From Piscinibacter sp. (GTDB lineage: Bacteria; Pseudomonadota; Gammaproteobacteria; Burkholderiales; Burkholderiaceae_C), in contig JAHBZL010000048.1 in assembly GCA_019635485.1 (NCBI GenBank), forward strand, positions 1 through 37,300: a DNA stretch of 37,300 nt, given 5' to 3'. Below, in pieces: positions 15,405-22,641 of the stretch; the stretch's first letter is position 1; each line of letters begins with the position of its first letter. The position numbers were made by a program, and so were the translations under genes. The notes below the pieces were generated by a model. The model searched no databases. It was not told the origin of the DNA and saw nothing but the letters and a program-made list of their open reading frames with translations.

Positions 15405-16314
15405 ACGCGCCGCTGCCGTCGACGACGCGCAGCGGCAGCGGCGGCGCGGCCCCGCTCTTGTCGGCGCCGGCATAGACAGTCAGGTGCGGGTACGGGATCT
15501 CGATGCCGCGGGCGTCGAAGGTGGACTTCAGCCGGCGCAGGAACTCCCGCCGCACGCCCCACTGCTGCAGCGCCTGCACCTTGAAGCGGCAGCGCAGCAC
15601 CACCGCGCTGTCGTCCCAGCGCTCGACGCCGGCGACCTCCAGGTCCTCCAGGATGCGCGGCCCGAACACCGGATCGAGGCGCATCTGCGCGCCGACCTCG
15701 CGCATCAGGTCCAGCGCCTCGTCGACGTCCTCGCGGTACGCGATGCCGACCTCGATCACCGACTGCGCGAACACCCGCCCCATGTTGCTGACCGTGGTGA
15801 TCAGCCCGTTCGGGACGAAGTGCACGTTGCCTTCGTAGTCGCGCAGCCGCACGTGGCGCAGCGTGATGTCCTCGACCGTGCCGGTCAGGTCGGCGATGCG
15901 CACGACGTCGCCGGTGCGGATCTGGTCCTCGAACAGGATGAAGAAGCCGGTGAAGTAATCCTTGACCAGGCTTTGTGCGCCGAAGCCGACCGCCAGGCCG
16001 ACCACGCCGGCCGCCCCCAGCACCGGGGCGAGCGAGACGCCGAGCTCGCCGAGCACCAGCATGACCGCCAGTGCGCCGATCACCATCGCGATCAGGTAGC
16101 GGATCACGCGGCCCAGCGTCTCGGCGCGGCGCGCGCCGTCGGCGTTGTCCAGCCGGGCCGCGATGCGCACGCGCACGCCGCGCACCATGCGCTGCAGCAC
16201 CACGACCAGGATCCATGCGGCCACCGCGATGCCGATGATCCGCAGCGCCGATCCCATCGGCCCGCCCAGGCGCCCCCAGTCGAATTCAGCGATCCCCTTC
16301 AACCATTCATTCAT
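15334..16314 (-). CDS. MscS-family mechanosensitive channel
   Basis: 326 residues from ATG 16314 with AGGA upstream. Two N-terminal membrane helices (about 22-42 and 70-100) lead to the pore helix GAAGVVGLAVGFGAQSLVKDYFTGFFILFEDQI, the hallmark of MscS. The beta-domain (RTGDVVRIADLTGTVEDITLRHVRLRDYEGNVHFVPNG) and the C-terminal alpha/beta domain (VEVGIAYREDVDEAL ... RGIEIPYPHLTVY) follow. It opens under membrane tension to release solutes on hypo-osmotic shock. Its Pro/Ala-rich last 30 residues are encoded opposite the end of the ClC gene. A copy of the shared palindromic motif lies 67 bp upstream of its start. Confidence 0.94.
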   Translation of the reverse strand: MNEWLKGIAEFDWGRLGGPMGSALRIIGIAVAAWILVVVLQRMVRGVRVRIAARLDNADGARRAETLGRVIRYLIAMVIGALAVMLVLGELGVSLAPVLGAAGVVGLAVGFGAQSLVKDYFTGFFILFEDQIRTGDVVRIADLTGTVEDITLRHVRLRDYEGNVHFVPNGLITTVSNMGRVFAQSVIEVGIAYREDVDEALDLMREVGAQMRLDPVFGPRILEDLEVAGVERWDDSAVVLRCRFKVQALQQWGVRREFLRRLKSTFDARGIEIPYPHLTVYAGADKSGAAPPLPLRVVDGSGAFRPAGEIRAADPPPAPERQARSS

Positions 16315-16356
16315 GCACGATTCCTGTGTCGATGCCCCACCGGGCCGAATCCCTTT

Positions 16357-16372
16357 GGTCACACAAGTGACC
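16357..16372. repeat. short inverted repeat in the mscS/methyltransferase intergenic region
   Basis: GGTCAC-ACAA-GTGACC is a perfect 6-bp-arm inverted repeat 43 bp upstream of the mscS-type start codon, adjacent to the shared motif. It could be an operator or the early part of either divergent leader. Confidence 0.35.
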
Positions 16373-16380
16373 CAGTGTGC

Positions 16381-16396
16381 TATCTTTGTACAAATG
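16381..16396. promoter_or_regulatory. shared motif site 2, between the mscS-type and methyltransferase genes
   Basis: ATCTTTGTACAAATGT contains the perfect 10-bp palindrome TTTGTACAAA and matches the other two sites except at the outer left arm. It is 67 bp from the minus-strand MscS start and 195 bp from the plus-strand methyltransferase start, so it fits the mscS-type promoter best. Confidence 0.45.
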
Positions 16397-16471
16397 TTGA
16401 TTGCGGGGAAGCCAACCCCGCCGACCGGGCAGGGCATTGCCCTTCCCCACGAGTAGCTGGCGCTCGTGTCG

Positions 16472-16569
16472 ACGGCCGGTCCCGGCCGTGCCCGAGGATC
16501 CTGTCCTCGGGTGGTCGAATCGATCTTCGCCTCATCCACCATCCGTGGGGGACGCCCGTCGTCCCACGC
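16472..16569 (+). other. structured leader: three consecutive hairpins before the methyltransferase gene
   Basis: Three stems follow one another: ACGGCC-GGTCCC-GGCCGT (16472-16489), CCCGAGGA-TCCTG-TCCTCGGG (16491-16511, 8 bp perfect) and a CGTGGG...CCCACG stem with a GG bulge and CCCGT loop (16545-16569). The last ends just before the AGGAGGG ribosome-binding site. This is suggestive of a structured 5' leader that could affect translation. No known riboswitch consensus was recognised. Confidence 0.4.
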
Positions 16570-16590
16570 CACTTCAGGAGGGCTATTCCC

Positions 16591-17361
16591 GTGTTCAAAC
16601 AGGTGCACAACATCAGCTTCCCGATCTCGGAGCCGCACGTCCTCACGCAGGACGAGGCCTACTTCCTGCTGAAGGAGGACGGCCGGGAACTGAAGATCCG
16701 CTTCCACGACTACGACCAGATCTACGACCGGCCGGGCCTGTACGAGCAACTCTTCTACCAGCGCCTGCGCTGCGCCTCGCCGCGCAAGGCACGCGACCTG
16801 CTGGCCAAGGTGCTGGCCGACAACCGCGTCGAACTCAGCGAGCTGCGCGTGCTCGACCTCGGCGCGGGCAACGGCATGGTCGGCGAACTGCTCGACGCGG
16901 CCCGCGTGATCGGCGTGGACATCTCCGAGAGCGCCCGCAAGGCCTGCGAACGCGACCGGCCGGACGCCTACGACGCCTACTACGTGACCGACATGAGCCG
17001 GCTCAGCGCCGAGATGAACGCGGAGATGAAGAGCTGGAAGCTCGACTGCCTGACCTGCATCGCCGCACTCGGCTTCGGCGACATTCCGGTCACCGCATTC
17101 GCCAACGCCTACAACCTGATCCGCGACGAGGGCTGGGTGACCTTCAACATCAAGGAAACCTTCCTGCAGGAGAGCGACCGCAGCGGCTTCTCGATGCTGG
17201 TCAAGCACCTGCTCGTCAGCGACGCGCTTCAGGTGCATCATCTCGAACGCTATCGGCACCGAATCTCCATCGACGGGCGCGCGCTGTTCTACTACGTGCT
17301 CATCGGCCGCAAGGAGTCCGACATTGCACCTGCCATCCTGTCGAGCCTGCCGCACCACTGA
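16591..17361 (+). CDS. class I SAM-dependent methyltransferase upstream of a betaine-type ABC importer
   Basis: 256 residues from a GTG start at 16591 with a strong AGGAGGG nine bases upstream; no ATG lies in frame near the N-terminus. Motif I is LRVLDLGAGNGMVGELLDAA (about residue 85-104), followed by RVIGVDISESARKACE ending strand 2 with an acidic residue, and CLTCIAALGFGDIP for strand 4. The N-terminal segment DEAYFLLKEDGRELKIRFHDYDQIYDRPGLYEQLFY is distinctive, but I cannot name the substrate. It lies nine bases before the binding-protein gene of the ABC importer, so it is probably co-transcribed. That context raises the possibility that it acts on a methylated-amine or compatible-solute pathway, which is speculative. 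Confidence 0.87.
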   Translation: MFKQVHNISFPISEPHVLTQDEAYFLLKEDGRELKIRFHDYDQIYDRPGLYEQLFYQRLRCASPRKARDLLAKVLADNRVELSELRVLDLGAGNGMVGELLDAARVIGVDISESARKACERDRPDAYDAYYVTDMSRLSAEMNAEMKSWKLDCLTCIAALGFGDIPVTAFANAYNLIRDEGWVTFNIKETFLQESDRSGFSMLVKHLLVSDALQVHHLERYRHRISIDGRALFYYVLIGRKESDIAPAILSSLPHH

Positions 17362-17370
17362 GGCGCCGCG

Positions 17371-18393
17371 ATGGGCGTGAACCGCCTGATGCGCCGCGCC
17401 GCCGCCGTGGCGCTGGGCCTGCTGGTCGGGCTCGGCGCGCCGGCGCAGGCCTGCGAGGTCGACCACAAGGTCGTCTTCGCCGGCCTGGACTGGGACTCCA
17501 ACGCCTTCCACACCGCCCTCGCCCAGCGCATCCTGCGCGACGGCATGGGCTGCCAGGTCGACCTCGTGCCGGGCTCGACCATCCCGCTGTTCAACGGCAT
17601 GGCACGCGGCGACATGCACGTCATGATGGAGGTCTGGTCCAACAACACGCCGCCGAGCTGGCAGGCCGGCATCGAGGCCGGCAAGCTGGTCGAGGTGGGC
17701 GTGAACTTTCCGGATGCGGTGCAGGGCTGGTTCGTCCCGAAGTACCTCGTCGAGGGCGACCGGGCGCCGGCCAGGGGCCTGAAGTCGGTCGCCGACCTGC
17801 CGCGCTTCAAGGCGCTGTTCCGCGATCCGGAGGAGCCGTCCAAGGGCCGCTTCCTGAACTGCATCGCGGGCTGGCAGTGCGAGCTCGTCAACTCCAAGAA
17901 GTTGTACGCCTACGGCCTGGCGCCTCACTTCACGAACTTCCGCCCCGGCACCGGCGCGGCGCTCGATGCGGCGATCCTGTCCGCACTGAAGCGCAAGCGC
18001 CCGGTGCTCTTCTACTACTGGCGCCCGACCTGGCTGCTCGGCCAGATCGGCGAGCAGGTGGTGATGCTCGACGAGCCCCCCTATGACGACGCCAGGTGGG
18101 CCGCGCTGGATGCGGTGAAGGACCCGCGCGACGCCCGCGACGCGACGGCCTATCCGGTCGTCGAGGTGCGCATCGGTGCCAACAAGGCCTTCCTCGACAA
18201 GGCACCGCAGATCCGCGCCTTCCTGCAGCGCTACCGGACCAGCGCGAAGCTGGTCTCCGAGGCGCTGGCCTACATGCAGCGCACGAAGGGCAGTCCCGAC
18301 GACGCCGCGCGCCAGTTCCTCAAGACACACGGCGAACTGTGGACCGCCTGGGTGACGCCGGAGGTCGCGGCACGGGTCCGGGCAGCGCTCTGA
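17371..18393 (+). CDS. glycine betaine/proline-type ABC transporter substrate-binding protein (OpuAC/ProX-like)
   Basis: 340 residues. A signal peptide (residues 1-28, ending APAQA before CEVDHKVVF) is followed by the OpuAC fold: VVFAGLDWDSNAFHTALAQRIL, the GDMHVMMEVWSNNTPPSW segment, WFVPKYLVE, FYYWRPTWLLG and the C-terminal AFLQRYRTS. Tryptophan and tyrosine residues at these places form the aromatic cage for quaternary amines in the family. It binds a betaine, choline or related solute in the periplasm for the following permease and ATPase. The stop overlaps the start of the permease gene by one base (TGATG). Confidence 0.9.
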   Translation: MGVNRLMRRAAAVALGLLVGLGAPAQACEVDHKVVFAGLDWDSNAFHTALAQRILRDGMGCQVDLVPGSTIPLFNGMARGDMHVMMEVWSNNTPPSWQAGIEAGKLVEVGVNFPDAVQGWFVPKYLVEGDRAPARGLKSVADLPRFKALFRDPEEPSKGRFLNCIAGWQCELVNSKKLYAYGLAPHFTNFRPGTGAALDAAILSALKRKRPVLFYYWRPTWLLGQIGEQVVMLDEPPYDDARWAALDAVKDPRDARDATAYPVVEVRIGANKAFLDKAPQIRAFLQRYRTSAKLVSEALAYMQRTKGSPDDAARQFLKTHGELWTAWVTPEVAARVRAAL

Positions 18394-19265
18394 TGGCCGA
18401 TGCCGCCAGCCTGTTCCCGGACTGGCGATCGCCGCTGCGGGACGGCACCAACCAGCTGATCGATGCGCTGGTGGTGGGCTACGGCGATGCGTTCGAACGC
18501 GTCTCGGACGGCCTGCTCGGCCTGCTCGTGGCCATCGAGCAGGCGCTGCGCGGCGCTCCGCCCTGGGTCATGCTCGCGGCCACTGGCGCGCTCGCGCTGG
18601 CCGCGAGCCGGCGCTGGGCCTTCGCGGCGCTGACCACCGCGGCCGTCTGGCTGATCGGCGCCCTCGGCCAGTGGGACCAGGCGATGCAGACGCTCGCACT
18701 CGTGCTGGTGTCGGTAGCCGTCGCGCTCGCGCTGGGCCTGCCGGCGGGCGTGCTGTGCGCGCGCTCGCGCGGCGTGCGCCGCGTGACGCTGCCGCTGCTG
18801 GACCTGATCCAGACGATTCCCAGCTTCGTCTACCTGATCCCCGCGGCGATGCTGTTCGGCCTCGGCAAGGTACCGGCCATCCTGGCCACCGTGATCTACG
18901 CGGCGCCGCCGCTGGTGCGCCTGACCGACCTGGGCATCCGCCAGGTCAGCGCGGAGGCCGTCGAGGCGGCGCGGGCCTTCGGCGCCACGCGCCGGCAGCT
19001 GCTGCTGAAAGTGCAGATCCCGCTCTCGCTGCCGTCCATCATGCAGGGCATCAACCAGACCACGATGATGGCGCTCGCGATGGTGGTGATCGCCTCGATG
19101 ATCGGTGCGCGCGGCGTCGGCGAGACGGTGCTGGTCGGGCTGCAGCGCAACGACCCGGGCACCGGCCTGGTCGGCGGGCTCGTGATCGTCATCCTGGCGA
19201 TCGTGCTGGACCGGCTGCTGCAGGCCGGCGGCACCCGGCTGCAGGATCGCGGCGGCCCGCCCTGA
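18393..19265 (+). CDS. glycine betaine/proline-type ABC transporter permease (ProW/OpuAB-like)
   Basis: 290 residues with about six membrane helices. The first 75 residues resemble the ProW N-terminus (LIDALVVGYGDAFERVSDGLLGLLVAIEQAL). The binding-protein-dependent permease signature EAARAFGATRRQLLLKVQIPLSLPSIMQGINQ is complete and docks with the ATPase; LIQTIPSFVYLIPAAMLFGLGKVPAI is typical of betaine permeases. It is translationally coupled to the binding-protein gene and lies six bases before the ATPase gene. Confidence 0.93.
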   Translation: MADAASLFPDWRSPLRDGTNQLIDALVVGYGDAFERVSDGLLGLLVAIEQALRGAPPWVMLAATGALALAASRRWAFAALTTAAVWLIGALGQWDQAMQTLALVLVSVAVALALGLPAGVLCARSRGVRRVTLPLLDLIQTIPSFVYLIPAAMLFGLGKVPAILATVIYAAPPLVRLTDLGIRQVSAEAVEAARAFGATRRQLLLKVQIPLSLPSIMQGINQTTMMALAMVVIASMIGARGVGETVLVGLQRNDPGTGLVGGLVIVILAIVLDRLLQAGGTRLQDRGGPP

Positions 19266-19271
19266 CGCGCC

Positions 19272-20291
19272 ATGGCGCTGATCCGGATCCGCGGCCTCAG
19301 CACCATCTTCGGCCCGCGACCGAAGGAGGCGCTGCAGCAGGTGCGTGCCGGGGTCGACAAGGCCGCGCTGCTCGCCCGGGGCCATACGCTGGCGCTGCAC
19401 GACATCGACCTGGACATCCGTGCCGGCGAGATCTTCGTGATCATGGGACTCTCCGGCTCGGGCAAGTCGACGCTGGTGCGCCACATCAACCGCCTGATCG
19501 ACCCCACTGCCGGCAGCGTGTCGATCGACGGCGAGGACGTGCTCGCGATGCGCCCGGACGAGCTGATCGCGCTGCGCAGGCGGCGCCTTGCGATGGTGTT
19601 CCAGGGCTTCGGCCTGCTGGCCCACCTGAGCGTGCTCGACAACGTGGCCTTCGGGCTGGAACTGCGCGGCGTGGCCCGCGCCGAGAGGCAGGAACGGGCG
19701 CGGCACTGGATCGAGCGCGTCGCGCTGCAGGGCTTCGAGCAGCACCGTCCGTCGCAACTGTCCGGCGGCATGCGGCAGCGGGTCGGGCTGGCACGCGCGC
19801 TGTGCAGCGACACCGACATCATCCTGATGGACGAGGCCTTCTCGGCGCTGGACCCGCTGATCCGCTCCCAGTTGCAGGGCGAGCTGCTGACGCTGCAGGC
19901 CGAGCTCGGCCGCACGGTCGTGTTCATCACGCACGACCTCGACGAGGCGCTGCGCCTCGGCGACCGCGTCGCGATCCTGCGCGACGGCCGGCTCGCGCAG
20001 GTCGGTACGCCCGGCGAGGTGCTGATGGCACCGGCCGACGAGCAGGTGGCCGCGTTCGTGCGCGACGTCAACCGCGCGCGCGCCCTGACCATCGATGCGG
20101 CCCGGGTGCCGTGGCCGGCCGACGCGCCGCCGCCGCCGCCGGAGCGCGCCGTCGACGCCGATCTGTCGATCGAGCAGGTGCTGCCGATGCTGGTCGGCCG
20201 GCGGACACCGCTGGCCTTGCGGCGCGGCGGCACGATCGTCGGCCAGGTGTCGATGGACGCGGTGCGCGACCTGCTCGCGCAGCAGGACTGA
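19272..20291 (+). CDS. glycine betaine/proline-type ABC transporter ATPase (ProV/OpuAA-like)
   Basis: 339 residues. Walker A (GLSGSGKST), Q-loop (MVFQGFGLLAHLSVLDNV), signature LSGGMRQRVGLARAL, Walker B IILMDEAFSALDP and the H-loop FITHD are intact. The N-terminal STIFGPRPKEAL segment and the GMRQRVGLARAL wording are typical of ProV/OpuAA. ProV normally carries two CBS domains that sense ionic strength; here only about 50 residues remain (SIEQVLPMLVGRRTPLALRRGGTIVGQVSMDAVRDLL), enough for one CBS-like unit. Osmotic gating of this transporter may therefore differ from the E. coli model. Confidence 0.93.
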   Translation: MALIRIRGLSTIFGPRPKEALQQVRAGVDKAALLARGHTLALHDIDLDIRAGEIFVIMGLSGSGKSTLVRHINRLIDPTAGSVSIDGEDVLAMRPDELIALRRRRLAMVFQGFGLLAHLSVLDNVAFGLELRGVARAERQERARHWIERVALQGFEQHRPSQLSGGMRQRVGLARALCSDTDIILMDEAFSALDPLIRSQLQGELLTLQAELGRTVVFITHDLDEALRLGDRVAILRDGRLAQVGTPGEVLMAPADEQVAAFVRDVNRARALTIDAARVPWPADAPPPPPERAVDADLSIEQVLPMLVGRRTPLALRRGGTIVGQVSMDAVRDLLAQQD

Positions 20292-20303
20292 ACGGCGGAG
20301 CGC

Positions 20304-21542
20304 ATGCGGCGCCTGATGATGCCCCTGGCCACGCTGCTCAGCGGCGTCGGCCTGCTGGTGCTCGGCGTGGGCCTGCTGTTCTCGGTGCTGGGCCTGCGTG
20401 CCGGGCTGGCGGAGTTCTCGACCGTCACGACCGGCATCGTGATGTCGGCCTACTTCGTCGGCTTCGTCGTCGGCACGCTGTACTGCCCGGTGCTGATCCG
20501 GCGCGTGGGCCACATCCGCAGCTTCGCGGCGATGGCCTCGGTCGCCTCGACGATGCCGATCCTGCACGCGCTGTGGGTCGAACCCTGGTACTGGGCCGCG
20601 CTGCGGCTGGTCACCGGCACCTGCCTGGTGGGCCTGTACATCGTCGTCGAGAGCTGGCTCAACGTGCTCGCGCCGCGCGAGCAGCGCGGCAAGGTGTTCG
20701 CGCTGTACCTGACGGTCAGCTGCGTCGCGATGGCGCTCGGGCAGTGGCTGCTGCTGGTGGGCGACCGGCTCGGTTTCGTGCCGTTCGTGATCGTCTCGGT
20801 GCTGCTGTCCTTCGCGCTGCTGCCGCTGACGCTGACGCCGGTCGCCGAGCCCGAGCCGGTCGAGGCGCCGCACCTCGGCCTCGCGCAGCTGTACCGCACG
20901 TCGCCGCTGGGCGTTTCCGGTGCCTTCACCGCCGGGCTGCTGAGCGGTGCGCTGCTCGGCCTGGGCGCGGTGTTCGTGCAGCGGCTCGGCCTGTCCGACG
21001 CCGCGGTCGCGGCCTTCATGGCGGCCACGATCCTCGGCGGGGCGCTGTTCCAGTGGCCGATCGGCCACCTGTCGGACCGGCACGACCGGCGCCGCGTGCT
21101 GTTCGCCGTCTGCGCCGGCACGGCGGTCGTCGCGGCGGGTACCTTTGCCGCGCTGCGAATGGCGCCGGCCGCGCTGATCCCGGCCGGCATCGTGCTCGGC
21201 GGGCTGCTGTTCGCGATCTACGGGCTCAGCGTCGCGCACGTCAACGACCTGATCGACCCTTCGCGCGTACTCGAGGTGACCGGCGGCCTGCTGCTGGTGC
21301 ACGGCATCGGCGCCTCGATCGGGCCGACGCTGGCCGGCATCGTGATGAACCTGCTGGGACCGGGCAGCCTGCTGGTCTACTTCGCCGTCGCGACCGCGCT
21401 GCAGGCGCTCTATACGCTGCACCGCATGCGCTACGCGGCGCCGGTGCCGGCGGAGGCCAAGGCCGGCTACGTCGTGATGGGCGGCAGTTCGCAGGCGACG
21501 CTGCAGCTGGACCCGCGCGCCACGCGCCCGCCCGAGCCCTGA
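20304..21542 (+). CDS. MFS transporter, YcaD-like
   Basis: 412 residues, about 12 membrane helices. The cytoplasmic loop between helices 2 and 3 (RRVGHIRSFAAMA) and a second copy in the C-terminal half (GHLSDRHDRRRVLF) carry MFS-type motif A. GLYIVVESWLNVLAPREQRGKVFALYL is characteristic of the YcaD group, drug or metabolite efflux permeases of unknown substrate. The gene follows the ABC importer by 12 bases and ends the operon. A cytoplasmic tail of about 35 residues follows the last helix. Confidence 0.88.
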   Translation: MRRLMMPLATLLSGVGLLVLGVGLLFSVLGLRAGLAEFSTVTTGIVMSAYFVGFVVGTLYCPVLIRRVGHIRSFAAMASVASTMPILHALWVEPWYWAALRLVTGTCLVGLYIVVESWLNVLAPREQRGKVFALYLTVSCVAMALGQWLLLVGDRLGFVPFVIVSVLLSFALLPLTLTPVAEPEPVEAPHLGLAQLYRTSPLGVSGAFTAGLLSGALLGLGAVFVQRLGLSDAAVAAFMAATILGGALFQWPIGHLSDRHDRRRVLFAVCAGTAVVAAGTFAALRMAPAALIPAGIVLGGLLFAIYGLSVAHVNDLIDPSRVLEVTGGLLLVHGIGASIGPTLAGIVMNLLGPGSLLVYFAVATALQALYTLHRMRYAAPVPAEAKAGYVVMGGSSQATLQLDPRATRPPEP

Positions 21543-21548
21543 CCCCCC

Positions 21549-21578
21549 AAAAAAATGGAGCCCCGGGAGGGGGCTCCA
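21549..21578 (-). terminator. intrinsic terminator on the minus strand
   Basis: TGGAGCCCC-GGGAG-GGGGCTCCA forms a 9-bp stem; read on the minus strand it is followed by seven T (21555-21549). On the plus strand the bases after the stem (ATGAGGCTTCTCTTT) make a poor U-tract. The signal therefore points to transcription from the right, where no minus-strand protein gene is seen. Confidence 0.65.
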
Positions 21579-21629
21579 ATGAGGCTTCTCTTTGATGCCC
21601 ATCCAGGACACAAACTCACGACGGGCATT
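21549..21629 (-). ncRNA. candidate small RNA of about 80 nt
   Basis: On the minus strand TACAAT (21639-21634) is a 5-of-6 match to a -10 box. Transcription from about 21629 would begin at a stem-loop, UGCCCGUC (21627-21620) pairing with GAUGGGCA (21603-21596) through seven Watson-Crick pairs and one G-U. A single-stranded linker (UCAAAGAGAAGCCUC) and the intrinsic terminator follow. The wobble pair becomes a mismatch on the plus strand, supporting the minus orientation. No good -35 is visible. The order stem-loop, unpaired linker and U-tailed terminator is that of Hfq-type small RNAs, which is an inference. Confidence 0.42.
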
Positions 21630-21733
21630 GCAGATTGTATTTGTTTCAATGTATCGGGGGGAGCCCTCCCGGCCGCCCGGGGCGTGTCGGACCTCACATG
21701 AGGGGGTTCGGCCCGGGCCGCTTCGATGGTTGT

Positions 21734-21749
21734 ACATTTGCACAAATGT
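21734..21749 (+). promoter_or_regulatory. shared motif site 3, upstream of the DUF3014 gene
   Basis: ACATTTGCACAAATGT is a perfect palindrome apart from its CA centre (7-bp arms), 64 bp before the start codon at 21814. It is the best of the three copies and defines the consensus ACATTTGYACAAATGT. Confidence 0.55.
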
Positions 21750-21813
21750 TGCAGTCACCTGACTTCCAGAGCGCGGCAAGGGGCGTAGGGGCCCGGGCCG
21801 ACGGGGTTGCCCG

Positions 21814-22641
21814 ATGAGCGCAGCGCGCCATCTCGCGATCGCCGCCGTGGTGCTGGCCCTGCTCGGCCTGGCAGCCTGGTGGTGGCAACGCAACCCCCCC
21901 GTGACGGTCCCGCCGGTTCCGCCGGTGGCGGAACCCACGCCGGTGGCCACCCCTGCGGCCGAACCCGCACCGGCGTCCGCGCCGGCGATCCGCCATCCGA
22001 TCGAGCCGCCGGCCACGGCGCAGGCGGCGCCGCCGGCCGCGCCGGACCTGGAGGACCAGCTGCTCGACCTGTTCGGCCGCAAGACGGTGCTGGCACTGCT
22101 GCGGGTCGACGGGTTCGCCCGGCGGGTCGCGATCACGGTCGACAACCTCGGCCGGGAGCAGGCGCCGTCGCGGTTCTGGCCGGCTCAGCCGACGCCGGGG
22201 CGCCTGGTGGTCCAGGCCCAGGGCGGAAACGAGGTGATCGGGCTCGACAACGGCCAGCGCTACACGCCCTTCGTGCTGATGGCCGAGACGGTGGACCTGC
22301 GCCAGGTCGTCGCGCTGTACCGCCGCATGTACCCGCTGTTCCAGCAGTCGTACGAGGAGATCGGCTACCCCGGCCGGTACTTCAACGACCGCCTGGTCGA
22401 GGTGATCGACCTGCTGCTCGCGACCCCCGAGCCCGCCGGGCCGCTGCGCGTGCGGCTGCCGGTGGCCGACGGCCCTGTGCAGCCGAAACGTCCCTGGGTG
22501 CTGTACGAGTTCGAGGATCCGGCGCTGCGCCCGCTGAGCGCCGGCCAGAAGATCCTGCTGCGCATGGGCCCGGTCAACGAGCGGCGCGTGAAGGCCCGGC
22601 TGACCGAGCTGCGCCGCCTCGTCGCCTCGCCGGCCCGGTAG
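21814..22641 (+). CDS. DUF3014-family membrane-anchored protein
   Basis: 275 residues. One membrane helix (about 7-25, HLAIAAVVLALLGLAAWWW) is followed by a Pro/Ala/Val-rich linker to about residue 75 and then the conserved domain: LEDQLLDLFGRKTVLALLRVDGFARRVAITVDNLGR, ALYRRMYPLFQQSYEEIGYPGRYFNDRLVEVIDLLL and the closing VYEFEDP-type segment. This matches the DUF3014 family, whose function is unknown. The topology suggests an inner-membrane anchor with a periplasmic domain. Its TAG stop is the first three bases of the palindromic element that follows. A motif site shared with the Pal-like and MscS genes lies upstream. Confidence 0.83.
   Translation: MSAARHLAIAAVVLALLGLAAWWWQRNPPVTVPPVPPVAEPTPVATPAAEPAPASAPAIRHPIEPPATAQAAPPAAPDLEDQLLDLFGRKTVLALLRVDGFARRVAITVDNLGREQAPSRFWPAQPTPGRLVVQAQGGNEVIGLDNGQRYTPFVLMAETVDLRQVVALYRRMYPLFQQSYEEIGYPGRYFNDRLVEVIDLLLATPEPAGPLRVRLPVADGPVQPKRPWVLYEFEDPALRPLSAGQKILLRMGPVNERRVKARLTELRRLVASPAR

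Noticed and set aside
16357-16372. matS-like site (GTGAC/GTCAC)
   Set aside because: The half-sites are in the opposite order and spacing from matS.
16441-16570. SAH or SAM riboswitch before the methyltransferase gene
   Set aside because: The stems are there, but the conserved core bases of these riboswitches were not recognised.
21592-21605. Near-match to an FNR box (TTGATGCCCATCCA)
   Set aside because: One arm is imperfect and it is part of the small RNA stem, which explains the symmetry.
21560-21660. Protein-like minus-strand stretch (NARREFVSWMGIKEK) and a 40-codon plus-strand ORF from 21579
   Set aside because: Both run through the stem-loop and terminator, have no independent support and are better explained by the candidate small RNA.
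21727-21742. Possible sigma-54 promoter (TGG-N9-TTGCA spacing) at motif site 3
   Set aside because: The GG/GC spacing fits here, but the other two motif copies do not keep it and the -24 element is poor.
18270-22145. Long minus-strand open frame opposite the ABC importer and MFS genes
   Set aside because: Same antisense artefact; the plus strand carries complete Walker and permease motifs.
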